Positions 33,150-41,580 of a DNA stretch of 64,000 nt are shown piece by piece. The translations under genes and the position numbers were made by a program. The stretch spans positions 1-64,000 of the forward strand of contig NZ_LMSI01000006.1 in assembly GCF_001428075.1 (NCBI RefSeq), given 5' to 3'. Within the stretch, counting starts at the first letter, position 1. Every line of letters begins with the position of its first letter. Origin of the DNA: Arthrobacter sp. Soil764. GTDB lineage: Bacteria; Actinomycetota; Actinomycetes; Actinomycetales; Micrococcaceae. Below the pieces are notes generated by a model. That model was not told where the DNA came from. It worked only from the letters and a program-made list of their open reading frames with translations, and ran no database searches.

Positions 33150-33685
33150 CCGCCGACACTCCAGCGTTGACGGTCCAGCCTGCGAGATGGCTTAGTCAGG
33201 GTGACGTCTTCTTGGAGCTCCCTATTCCGGACCTGCACGAGCCTGACTTGGCGGGTCCCGCGCTCCTAGCGACTTATCACTGTGCCTTGGATAAGCGCAA
33301 TGGGCGGGGCGTATCAACCGTTACCCATCTCAATTTCCTTCCAGTGCGGTCCGTTGAGGCCCTTCCGAAGGACAGAGCTACTCTGCTTCGCAGGGATCCA
33401 AGTAGCACGACACCCTATGCTGCCCTGTACCTTGGAGACTTGGAACAGGTGGGGGAGGGGTACGTTAATCTTTTGGAATGCTTCACTCTTCCAGCTACAG
33501 AGTTCGACATTGAGCTCGTAGATTTTTCCGCTGATCTTCCAGATGAGGGGCCAGACGGGGATTATTTGCGGGCAGTGAGCACCAGGAATCATCATCGGGT
33601 TGCTACGTTGCATCCGCTGCATCATGAGCTATTCCTGCAGAAGTGGCGAGCTCATTGGACGGGGTCCTTGGAAGTTTCTGGCTAA
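33143..33685 (+). CDS. Protein of unknown function, third gene of the TIGR04255 operon
   Basis: A 180-residue protein (GTG start at 33143). A beta-rich N-terminal half (WLSQGDVFLELPIPDLHEPDLAG, LLATYHCALDKRNGRGVSTVTHLNFLPVRSVEAL) is followed by an acidic middle and a histidine-rich end (NHHRVATLHPLHHELFLQKWRAHW). ATYHCALDKRN with a Tyr-His-Cys motif could be part of an active or metal site, but I do not recognise the family. It is coupled to the 84-residue gene by overlap and convergent with hsdR, 116 bases away. Confidence 0.65.
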   Translation: MVAADTPALTVQPARWLSQGDVFLELPIPDLHEPDLAGPALLATYHCALDKRNGRGVSTVTHLNFLPVRSVEALPKDRATLLRRDPSSTTPYAALYLGDLEQVGEGYVNLLECFTLPATEFDIELVDFSADLPDEGPDGDYLRAVSTRNHHRVATLHPLHHELFLQKWRAHWTGSLEVSG

Positions 33686-33801
33686 GGTAACACTTGAACT
33701 GAGCCGGGAAACCACTGGAATTGAGCAGCAGAACCCGAAACACGACGGCAGACTTTCCACCGTCCTGGCCTCACGTAATAGGACGAATGTGCTCTCGTGG
33801 C

Positions 33802-36800
33802 TCAGCGCTGGGGCGCCTTCGACCCCTGCAGTTCCTCGTAGACCAACTCGCTCAGCATCTTTAGTAGCGCACTCATCTTCGTCCTGTCGCCGAGCGCCTG
33901 GAGACTCAGGTTGTAGTGGCTGTCCATCGAGTTCGAGACCGCGTCTGTGACGGCCTTTTCCAGGTGCGGGCTGCTGCCGAAGTGGTTCCGTGAGTTGTTC
34001 TGCGCCTGCTTCTGAAGTGTTTCGTTCTTCACGAGCTCCCTACGTACTCCCTCGACAAAGTGCGCTACAGCGTCCAGTTCCTCACCCTCGAATGGAAGGT
34101 TGGCCTGCTGGATGATCTCCTCCCAAGTCGCGAGGACCGGGTCCTTCGCCTGTCCGGTGCCCACTTCTGTGGGCGGTTTCAGCAGCGCATCATCGCCGGA
34201 GAGTTGCAACTGGGCCTGCCCCTTGTCTTTGAGCGCGTATTTGGCAAGCACCACCCCGGAGAGGTCCAGGGCCACCTTCGCGTCGTTCACGCGGAGCACC
34301 GGCAGGAGGTGCTTGTAGTAGATTGCACGCTTCTCCAGGTCCGTATCGGCGAAGTCGACGATCTGGGAGAGGAAGTCGTAGGAGCGAACAAACGAGCCGA
34401 GGTCTTTTCGGAACAGGTCTAGCTCGTCCTGGGCGGCCTTGTTGCCCTCCGCGACGCCGGCGTTGTACCGGGTGTTGAAGCGCGACTTCGCGGGAGCAAC
34501 CCAGCCGGAGAGCGCGTTGTTGCCTTCCTCCAGGACATATGACTTCACGAGCCCGTCCACCTCGGACTCCAGGTAGATCTGCGCGGCATCGAGCTTGGCC
34601 TGCAGATCGTGCACCACGTTCGGGTCGGAAACGCCCTCCAGGGCTGCCTCGCGGAAGTACGGCTGGAAGGACGCTAGAATCTCACCCGGATTATTGACGA
34701 AGTCCAGCACAAACGTCTGGTCCTTGCCCACGGCCGTTCGGTTTAGCCGGGACAGCGTTTGCACGGCGGAGACCCCGGAAAGCTTCTTGTCCACATACAT
34801 GGCCACGAGCAGCGGTTGGTCGAAGCCGGTCTGGAACTTGTTAGCCACCAGCATGATTTTGTACTCGTCGGTGGAGAACGCCTCGGGAAGTGTGCGCCCC
34901 TTGAGCCCGGCATTCATGCTGAGCTCGGTGAACGCCTCAGGCCCGGATTCGTCGTCGTTCACTTCGCCGGAGAAGGCAACCATCGTGCCCAACCCCGAAT
35001 AGCCGGCGTCGAGAATGTATTTGTCGATGGCGAGCTTATATCGCACGGCTTCCTTGCGGGAGCCTGTGACCACCATTGCCTTGGCCTTGCCATCCAGCCG
35101 CCAGGCAACGTTCGCGCGGAAATGCTCAACGATCACCTGGACCTTCTGGCTGATGTTGTAGGGGTGCAGCTTCACCCAGTTCATCAGGGACTTCAGCGCC
35201 TCGGACTTCTCCATATGGGCGTCGTCCGAGTCGTAGTCCCGGCCCTCATGGGTGAGCCGGTAGGCCACCTTGTAGCTGGTGTAGTTCTGCAGCACGTCCA
35301 GGATGAAGCGCTCCTCGATGGCCTGCTGCATGGAGTACAGGTGGAACGGCTGCGGCAGCCCGTCCGGGCCCTTGCGACCGAACAGCTCCAGGGTCTTGGC
35401 CTTGGGGGTGGCGGTGAAGGCGAAGTAACTGATGTTCTTGGCGTCGGCACGCTCAGCCATTTCGGCCGCCAAATAGCTTTCGACGTCGAACTCGCCGCCG
35501 TCGTTGACGTCCGCCAGTTCCTCCGCGGACAGGACCTTCTTCAGTTTGTTCGCGGTGGACCCGGTCTGTGAGGAGTGGGCTTCGTCCGCGATGATGGCGA
35601 AGTTCCGACCTTTGAGCGCTTGGGATTCGGCGATGGCCTTCAACGCGAACGGGAAGGTCTGAATGGTGACGATGATGATCGGCGTTCGTGCCGCCAGCGC
35701 GGAAGTGAGTTCGCCGGACTTGGAGCCCGCGTTACCGCGGATGGGGACCACGACGCCGGACTTGTGCTCGATCTGGTAGATCGCGTCCTGGAGTTGGGCG
35801 TCCAGGACGGTCCGGTCGGTCACGACGATGACGGAGTCGAAGATCTTCTGATTGTCAGCCCCGTGCAGCGAGCTGAGCTGATGCGCCGTCCAGGCGATCG
35901 AGTTGGTTTTGCCGGACCCGGCTGAGTGCTGGACCAGGTAGCGGTGGCCGGGCCCCTCGGCCCGGGCGGTCTCGATGAGGTGGTTGACCACGTCCCACTG
36001 GTGATAGCGGGGGAACAGCAGGGACTTGCGGACTTCCCGCTCGCCGGTGACAGGGTTGGTCTTGTCGCTGATTTGCAGGTGCAGGAATTTGCCGATGATG
36101 TTCAGCCAGGAGTCGCGCTGCAGCACTTGTTCCCAGAGGTAGCTGGTGGCTGACCCCTTGGGGTTGACCGGGTTGCCGGCGTGTCCGTCATTCCCGAGGT
36201 TGAAAGGCAGGAAGTAGGTGTCCTTGCCCTTGAGCTCGGTGGTCATTTGGATCTCGTCGTTGCTGACAGCGAAGTGCACCAGCGCGCGGCGGCCGAACGA
36301 TAGCAGCGGCTCATCCTTGTTCTTGCCGTTGCGGGGCAGCCGGTCTTTGCGGTATTGCTCGATGGCGTCATTGATGTTCTGCGTGAAATCCGTCTTGAGC
36401 TCTATGGTGGCGACAGGCAGGCCGTTGACGAACAGGACCAAGTCGATGCTCTTCATGGTGTCGACCGTGGAGTAGTGCACCTGCCGGATCACGCGGAGAC
36501 GCACCTTTTGGTAGCGTTCCAGGGTCTCCGGGTTCAGGCCCATGGCCGGCTTGAACTGGCACATCTCAAACTTGGCGGCGACGTCCTTGAATCCAGTGCG
36601 CAGCACTGAGAGCATGCCGGCCTCTTTAGCTGCAGGCTTGTCCAGCACCTTGCACAGCCGGTCAAGGAGCAGCCGCTTCGCGACCTCATGCTCGGCGGGG
36701 GAGTCCGTAGGCTTCAGGACCTTCGCCAGCTGCTCCGGTTGGGTATCGGACAGCCACGCGAACACATCCTCCGGGACAAGGCCCCGGGAGGCGTCGTAGA

Positions 36801-36897
36801 GTTCGTTGGCCTTGCGGTGTGGTTCGTAGATCCAGCCCTCAGCGGCGAGGGCCTGGCAGATCTCGTCCTCAAACGTCACTTCATTGTGCTGCGCCAT
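33802..36897 (-). CDS. hsdR: Type I restriction endonuclease subunit R
   Basis: A 1031-residue protein with all modules of HsdR. The nuclease is PD-(D/E)XK: D152 in KSIDLVLFVNGLPVATIELKTDF, with E166 and K168. The motor follows with Walker A SAGSGKT (residues about 325-331), DEAH box (438-441), FAFTATPKAKTLELFG and a QTLSRLNRT motif near 700. The C-terminal helical part contacts the methylase. It cuts DNA after ATP-driven translocation when the HsdMS complex meets unmodified sites. The ATG at 36897 has GGAGGGGG upstream and overlaps the end of the sir2 gene by 17 bases. The frame is intact and the length is normal. Confidence 0.96.
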   Translation of the reverse strand: MAQHNEVTFEDEICQALAAEGWIYEPHRKANELYDASRGLVPEDVFAWLSDTQPEQLAKVLKPTDSPAEHEVAKRLLLDRLCKVLDKPAAKEAGMLSVLRTGFKDVAAKFEMCQFKPAMGLNPETLERYQKVRLRVIRQVHYSTVDTMKSIDLVLFVNGLPVATIELKTDFTQNINDAIEQYRKDRLPRNGKNKDEPLLSFGRRALVHFAVSNDEIQMTTELKGKDTYFLPFNLGNDGHAGNPVNPKGSATSYLWEQVLQRDSWLNIIGKFLHLQISDKTNPVTGEREVRKSLLFPRYHQWDVVNHLIETARAEGPGHRYLVQHSAGSGKTNSIAWTAHQLSSLHGADNQKIFDSVIVVTDRTVLDAQLQDAIYQIEHKSGVVVPIRGNAGSKSGELTSALAARTPIIIVTIQTFPFALKAIAESQALKGRNFAIIADEAHSSQTGSTANKLKKVLSAEELADVNDGGEFDVESYLAAEMAERADAKNISYFAFTATPKAKTLELFGRKGPDGLPQPFHLYSMQQAIEERFILDVLQNYTSYKVAYRLTHEGRDYDSDDAHMEKSEALKSLMNWVKLHPYNISQKVQVIVEHFRANVAWRLDGKAKAMVVTGSRKEAVRYKLAIDKYILDAGYSGLGTMVAFSGEVNDDESGPEAFTELSMNAGLKGRTLPEAFSTDEYKIMLVANKFQTGFDQPLLVAMYVDKKLSGVSAVQTLSRLNRTAVGKDQTFVLDFVNNPGEILASFQPYFREAALEGVSDPNVVHDLQAKLDAAQIYLESEVDGLVKSYVLEEGNNALSGWVAPAKSRFNTRYNAGVAEGNKAAQDELDLFRKDLGSFVRSYDFLSQIVDFADTDLEKRAIYYKHLLPVLRVNDAKVALDLSGVVLAKYALKDKGQAQLQLSGDDALLKPPTEVGTGQAKDPVLATWEEIIQQANLPFEGEELDAVAHFVEGVRRELVKNETLQKQAQNNSRNHFGSSPHLEKAVTDAVSNSMDSHYNLSLQALGDRTKMSALLKMLSELVYEELQGSKAPQR

Positions 36898-38170
36898 CGA
36901 TTCCCCCTCCGATTTGACTTTCGCCTGTGCCTGTCTGGCTGGAAATCCCGAAAACCTTTAGCAGGCCCACAGCAGCCGTTTCGCATATCAACTGACTCGA
37001 CGGCGAAAGACCGTGCTCGGCAGGATTCTCAATCCTGGCTAGCAGTGAAGAATAGAAGGATGCATTGTGATCCCAGTAGGCTGCTGCATCCGGGGGATAT
37101 GGGTCGATGATTGTTATCACCGGAGCGAGTCGAGAGTTTACCCAGCGCTTTATCGCAGCGTTAATGTGCTCGTCGCGCATCGAGTATCCGACTATGACCA
37201 GGTGATTTGAATCCTCTAGGAACTGGTCGAATTCCTTCAGCATTGCTAGAAAAGGGCCTTCCGCACGCAGCTTCGTTCCATGGCCGAAAACCAGGGCGGG
37301 CGATGACCCTCTCGCTAAATCTTCGTCAGAGGGTTCACTACGCCGGACCGCAATGTCGTCATCCGCGAATGCGTCGAGGCCTTGACGTTCATTCGTATAT
37401 TGCCAGTCAAGCGAGCCGTGAAGCTTGAGCAGTCTGAGATCAGCACGGTTATTCCAATGCCAGTTGAAACCTCCACTCCATTGCTCAATGCCAGTGTCGT
37501 ACTGGATCCGGTTTGCTTCGCAGAACGACTCAAGACTTAGGTCGTAGTTCAGTGTGGCAACACGGGTATTCGACGCGGATCGGGTCAGTACAGGTGCGAG
37601 GTACCCAATCCGCTCAGCATCAATTTTCAATGCAGTCCGAAGCTGGAGCAGCATTGCCTGCTCCAGCAACTTGAATGTCGTTCCCTGTTGGTTTTGGCGC
37701 GTCAGGGCACGAACGCCGTCTTGAAAAGCATCCTGCAACTTGGTTGTTCGATGTGCTCGTTCGGTAGCATCCGCTATGCCACCCATGAATTTACGACCCC
37801 ACGTGCTTGAAAGACGAGGTGCCGGACCCTTATCGACTTCGTTCAGATAGGGGTTCCAAGCAGATATGAACGGCGAGACCTCTAGGTCATCTCTGTGGGA
37901 GAGCATGCGGACTGCCGCAAAGACTCGCTCGACGTCGATCCCGTCAGCGATTGCGCCGCCTCTGGCGGTGTCGTGGGCGATCATTGCCCCAACGGCCATA
38001 TTGAGGGCGCCGGCAACTGAGCGGCCGACATGATTGTCATTAGAGATCCCGTTCAAGATTTGTTCGGTGAGACGAGTAGATGTGGGGAGGCCAGCCTCCA
38101 CCGAGGCACCCGCCCCAAGCAAAACCGTGACTTCCCGGTCTCCTGGAACCTCTGCGATGGCAGGCGTCAT
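36881..38170 (-). CDS. SIR2-like domain protein (putative NADase) embedded in the type I RM operon
   Basis: A 429-residue soluble protein with a SIR2_2-type Rossmann fold: TVLLGAGASVEAGLPTS (GAGAS at residues 19-23), VATLNYDLSLE (NYD at 208-210), LLKLHGSLDW (H251, the position of the catalytic histidine) and HLVIVGYSMRDEHINAAI (323-340). This form, as in Thoeris ThsA, DSR and SIR2-Argonaute systems, hydrolyses NAD+ when triggered and stops phage spread. No second domain is visible. It begins one base after the hsdS stop and ends inside hsdR, so it is made with the restriction complex. The start (ATG 38170) follows AGGAAG by 10 bases. Hand counts on sample lines give about 45% GC against 60-65% in hsdM and hsdR. 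NADase activity and a guard role are inferred. Confidence 0.85.
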   Translation of the reverse strand: MTPAIAEVPGDREVTVLLGAGASVEAGLPTSTRLTEQILNGISNDNHVGRSVAGALNMAVGAMIAHDTARGGAIADGIDVERVFAAVRMLSHRDDLEVSPFISAWNPYLNEVDKGPAPRLSSTWGRKFMGGIADATERAHRTTKLQDAFQDGVRALTRQNQQGTTFKLLEQAMLLQLRTALKIDAERIGYLAPVLTRSASNTRVATLNYDLSLESFCEANRIQYDTGIEQWSGGFNWHWNNRADLRLLKLHGSLDWQYTNERQGLDAFADDDIAVRRSEPSDEDLARGSSPALVFGHGTKLRAEGPFLAMLKEFDQFLEDSNHLVIVGYSMRDEHINAAIKRWVNSRLAPVITIIDPYPPDAAAYWDHNASFYSSLLARIENPAEHGLSPSSQLICETAAVGLLKVFGISSQTGTGESQIGGGIDGAAQ

Positions 38171-38171
38171 T

Positions 38172-39398
38172 TCAGCAAACTTCCTGTACTTTGAGGCTGC
38201 CTGTGACAGTGGCGGAAATGAGTGCCGAGCGGCGTTCGAGCAGCAAGCCCACGGCAGTTGCACACTTCTGCGAGAGGTGATCCAGACGCTCGACGGTCCC
38301 GCGAAGGCCGGCAACGCTGGAGCGTTGCGAGTCTATCGACGGGACGCGGAACCTGATCTCTCCGAGGTCATTGACGTTGATACGCGGTGTCCTGATGACA
38401 CCTTGATCAACTGACCCAATACCACGCACCCTGGACTGCATTTCGCCTACGGCCCACTTCGAGCGGAGAACCATTGCTAGCCAAGTTGGATCGACCCTCC
38501 TAGAGGGGCGAATCACTAGGTAGTCGGGGCTGACAAGACCGCTTTGATTTGATGTACCGAGGGCCCCTTGAAACGCGCGCATGCGGTTAATGACGATATC
38601 TCCGGGTCTGGATACCTTGTAGTTGCTGAGATCAGCGGCGCGCGGCTCATCATCCGTTATCTCGTCGCGTCGGTGAAGGCCTCGGTGAATCGAGACGGAC
38701 ATGAGCGGAAGTTCGGCACCGTCCGCCCGTTCGTCGGTCACGGTATAGAGGTGCTTCAAACTTAAGCCAGGATCTTCAGTCGTGGGCTGTACCGAGCACG
38801 ATACGTATGCAGTGACCACGGCTTGACGCTTTTCGATGAGCAGCTCGATGAGCCGCTCCTGCTTTCTGATGAGATCGTCGATCTGCGCTGTTTCGCGGTC
38901 GAGGTAGTCGCAAGCGGCCGTTTGAAAACCAATGCTGGCATGGGGTACTTCCAAATTTGCGAGCTTTTCTGCAGTGAAATGACGGATTGTCGCTTTGTTG
39001 CAGAGGACGTCGAGATAAGAGCTGCTGCGAAGGGCATCAAGAATGTATTTGGCGAACCGAATGTCATTTCCCCGGCGGGGGCGAACACGGTGCACGCTGT
39101 TTTGGAATATTGCAGGACTATCGGCTTTTATCAGCGCGCTGCGTCCCACGTCTCCCCCTTCGCAAACGACAAGGTCGTTGGCCCGAATAGCTAGATTGCG
39201 GCGATCGGTGTCGGATGCCCACATGGACTTCAGAGCGGACTCGTCGAGATACCCGTCCTGGACTGCAGCGGAGTTCAGGTAGAGCGTCATAAAGTCTGAG
39301 GGGCCTCTCTGTTCCGTCTGCAGCATCTTTCCGAGCGTGACCTCGAACATCTGCTTGAAACTGGTCACGGGGAGAGTGGTTGCGCCGTACCAGGTCAC
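38172..39398 (-). CDS. hsdS: Type I restriction-modification specificity subunit S
   Basis: A 408-residue HsdS with two target recognition domains, each followed by a conserved helix. The first conserved region is DYLDRETAQIDDLIRKQERLIELLIEKRQAVVTAYVS (about residues 165-200), the second LRGTVERLDHLSQKCATAVGLLLERRSALISATVTG (about 365-400). TRD motifs seen are LVVCEGGDVGRSALIK and IVINRMRAFQGALGTSNQSGLVSPDYLVIRP. The target sequence cannot be predicted from this. A GTG start overlaps the hsdM stop (GTGA) with GAGGTGGAGAA upstream. Parts of the gene are clearly less GC-rich (45-58% in sample lines) than hsdM, as is usual for exchanged specificity modules. Confidence 0.93.
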   Translation of the reverse strand: MTWYGATTLPVTSFKQMFEVTLGKMLQTEQRGPSDFMTLYLNSAAVQDGYLDESALKSMWASDTDRRNLAIRANDLVVCEGGDVGRSALIKADSPAIFQNSVHRVRPRRGNDIRFAKYILDALRSSSYLDVLCNKATIRHFTAEKLANLEVPHASIGFQTAACDYLDRETAQIDDLIRKQERLIELLIEKRQAVVTAYVSCSVQPTTEDPGLSLKHLYTVTDERADGAELPLMSVSIHRGLHRRDEITDDEPRAADLSNYKVSRPGDIVINRMRAFQGALGTSNQSGLVSPDYLVIRPSRRVDPTWLAMVLRSKWAVGEMQSRVRGIGSVDQGVIRTPRINVNDLGEIRFRVPSIDSQRSSVAGLRGTVERLDHLSQKCATAVGLLLERRSALISATVTGSLKVQEVC

Positions 39399-41365
39399 TT
39401 CTCCACCTCGGCCAGCAACGTCGTGATCTCGGAGATGAGTTGGTTGAGATCAGCGTCGATCTCGTCCAAGGACCGAGGCGGGACGTACTTGTAGAAGTGC
39501 CGAGTAAATGGGATCTCGTAACCGACCTTGGTCTTGGAATCGTCGATCCAGGCGTCGGGGACGTGGGGGAGGACTTCCCGTTCAAGGTAGGCCTGAATGT
39601 CTTCATCCAATCGCACGTTTTCGGTGTCACGAAGGTCTGTGTCGGCCTCGGGCGTTCCCTTGGGCCCCTTACAGGTGTCTGCCGATTCGTCGCGTTCGGA
39701 AAGGCCGGCCAGGACAGCCTTCAGGACCGGGGCACCAAGCTTTAGGTCCGCGCCTGCCAGCGCCGGCTTGAGGACCTTGATGAACGCCTCGCGGTTCTTC
39801 CAGAGCTTGGTATCGCCTTCGCTGACCCGGGTAAGGGCTTTCTCCAGAAGCTGCCGGTCGTCATCGGACAGCTTTTCCACCGGCTTCTGCGCCAACACGG
39901 CGTCGATCCGCTCCGGAGTGCAGGCGAAGTTCAGTTTGAGCGGCCGCTCCACCGTGACGGAGGAGTAGCCGAAGTCCTGGTTGTTGAAAATCTTGGAGGT
40001 CTCGCCGTTGTCCTCGAATTCACCGTAGAGGTTGACGATGCTCGCAATGTCCTTGGGGCCGAGTTCCTTGCGCTTGGAGCCGAGGCTCTTGCGCATTTTC
40101 TGAAAGAAGCCGATGCCGTTGATGAGCTGGGTCTTGCCGACGCGCTCCGGGTGTTTCTGCTTCTTGCTGTTCGAGAGGATCCAGATGTAGGTGGCGATGC
40201 CGGTGTTGTAGAACATGTCCGTGGGCAGCGCGATGATGGCCTCCACGAAGTCGTTCTCGATCAGGTACTTGCGGATCTCAGACTCGCCTGACCCGGCACC
40301 GCCTGTGAATAGCGGCGATCCGTTCAAGACGATGCCGATGCGGGACCCGCCGTCATGCGCCGGGCGCATCTTGCGGACCAGATGGAGCAAGAAGAGCAGT
40401 GAGCCGTCGCTGACGCGGGGCAGGCCTGGGCCGAAGCGGCCGTCGAAGCCGTGGAGTTCGTGTTCCTTCTGGATCTGCGGCTGAATCTTTTTCCACTCGA
40501 CGCCGAAGGGCGGGTTGGAGAGCATGAAGTCAAACTGCTGGCCGATGTTCTGGTCGTTCGCGAGGGTGTCACCGACGGAGATCTTCGAGATGTCCTGGCC
40601 CTTGATGAGCAGGTCCGACTTACAGATGGCGTAGGACTCGTCGTTGATTTCCTGGCCGTATGCGACGAGGGAGGCGCTTGGGTTCAGCCCATGCAGGTGC
40701 TCCTGGGCGACCGTGAGCATGCCGCCGGTTCCGGCGGTGGGGTCATAGATGCTCCGGACGATGCCCTCCTTGGTGAGGACGTCGTCGTCGTAATTCAGCA
40801 AAAGCTGCACCATCAGCTGGATGACTTCGCGAGGGGTGAAGTGTTCACCCGCGGTCTCGTTGGAGGCTTCAGCGAAGCGGCGGATGAGCTCCTCAAACAT
40901 GAGGCCCATCTCGATGTTGCTGATGGTCTCCGGGTGGAGGTCGATCGCGGCGAAGTCCTTGGCGACGTGGTAGAGCAGGTCCGAGCTGTCCAGCTTCTCG
41001 AGCGTTTTGTAGAACTCGAAGCGCTCGAAGATATCGCGGGTGTTCTCCGAGAAGCCCTGGACGTAATTGAGGATGTTCGCCTTGATGTTCGTGGGGTCGT
41101 CCAAGAGCTCGGCGAAGTTGAACTTGGAGATGTTGAAGAAGCTGTGGCCCGAAGCCTTCTGCAGGAAGGTGTCGAGCGGAATGTTGAGGTCCTTCTTGGC
41201 CTCCTGTTCAGCGAGAACGGCGTCCTTGGTTTTTTCGAGGACGCAATCCAGACGGCGCAGGATGGTGAATGGCAGGATCACCGAACCGTACTGGGCCGGT
41301 TTGTAGGTGCCCCGCAGAATATTCGCGATGCTCCACACCAGGTTGGCGTTGTTGTTGCCGGCCAC
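39395..41365 (-). CDS. hsdM: Type I restriction-modification DNA methyltransferase subunit M
   Basis: A 656-residue N6-adenine methyltransferase. The N-terminal helical domain (residues 5-150, ILRGTYKPAQYGSVILPFTILRRLDCVL) is followed by the SAM-binding domain with DPTAGTGGML (motif I, 208-217) and the catalytic NPPF in MLSNPPFGVEWKK (284-287). Also visible are ELIRRFAEASNETAGEHFTPREVIQLM and FVEAIIALPTDMFYNTGIATYIWIL. The C-terminal part after residue about 520 is helical and contacts HsdS. The start is a GTG at 41365 with GTGGGAA upstream; a 24-codon longer reading to an ATG at 41437 lacks a ribosome binding site. It is the first gene of hsdM-hsdS-sir2-hsdR. Confidence 0.95.
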   Translation of the reverse strand: MAGNNNANLVWSIANILRGTYKPAQYGSVILPFTILRRLDCVLEKTKDAVLAEQEAKKDLNIPLDTFLQKASGHSFFNISKFNFAELLDDPTNIKANILNYVQGFSENTRDIFERFEFYKTLEKLDSSDLLYHVAKDFAAIDLHPETISNIEMGLMFEELIRRFAEASNETAGEHFTPREVIQLMVQLLLNYDDDVLTKEGIVRSIYDPTAGTGGMLTVAQEHLHGLNPSASLVAYGQEINDESYAICKSDLLIKGQDISKISVGDTLANDQNIGQQFDFMLSNPPFGVEWKKIQPQIQKEHELHGFDGRFGPGLPRVSDGSLLFLLHLVRKMRPAHDGGSRIGIVLNGSPLFTGGAGSGESEIRKYLIENDFVEAIIALPTDMFYNTGIATYIWILSNSKKQKHPERVGKTQLINGIGFFQKMRKSLGSKRKELGPKDIASIVNLYGEFEDNGETSKIFNNQDFGYSSVTVERPLKLNFACTPERIDAVLAQKPVEKLSDDDRQLLEKALTRVSEGDTKLWKNREAFIKVLKPALAGADLKLGAPVLKAVLAGLSERDESADTCKGPKGTPEADTDLRDTENVRLDEDIQAYLEREVLPHVPDAWIDDSKTKVGYEIPFTRHFYKYVPPRSLDEIDADLNQLISEITTLLAEVEK

Positions 41366-41580
41366 TGTTCCCACTTTCTGTGCCGCGGGCAGTGGGGGTG
41401 CGCTGACTTTAGCCGGCCACGCCGTCGGCGCCCCCATTGCCGTGCAGCGTTCAATCGATCACGCACGTACTTGCCCTTGCATTGTATTGGCGAGGGTGGC
41501 TTGGTGGGCGATCGATGGGTGATGGAGACTCCGGGGCCGCGTCACCGTGCTGCGTCGGAAGGATATGTGAAGATGTTCAA

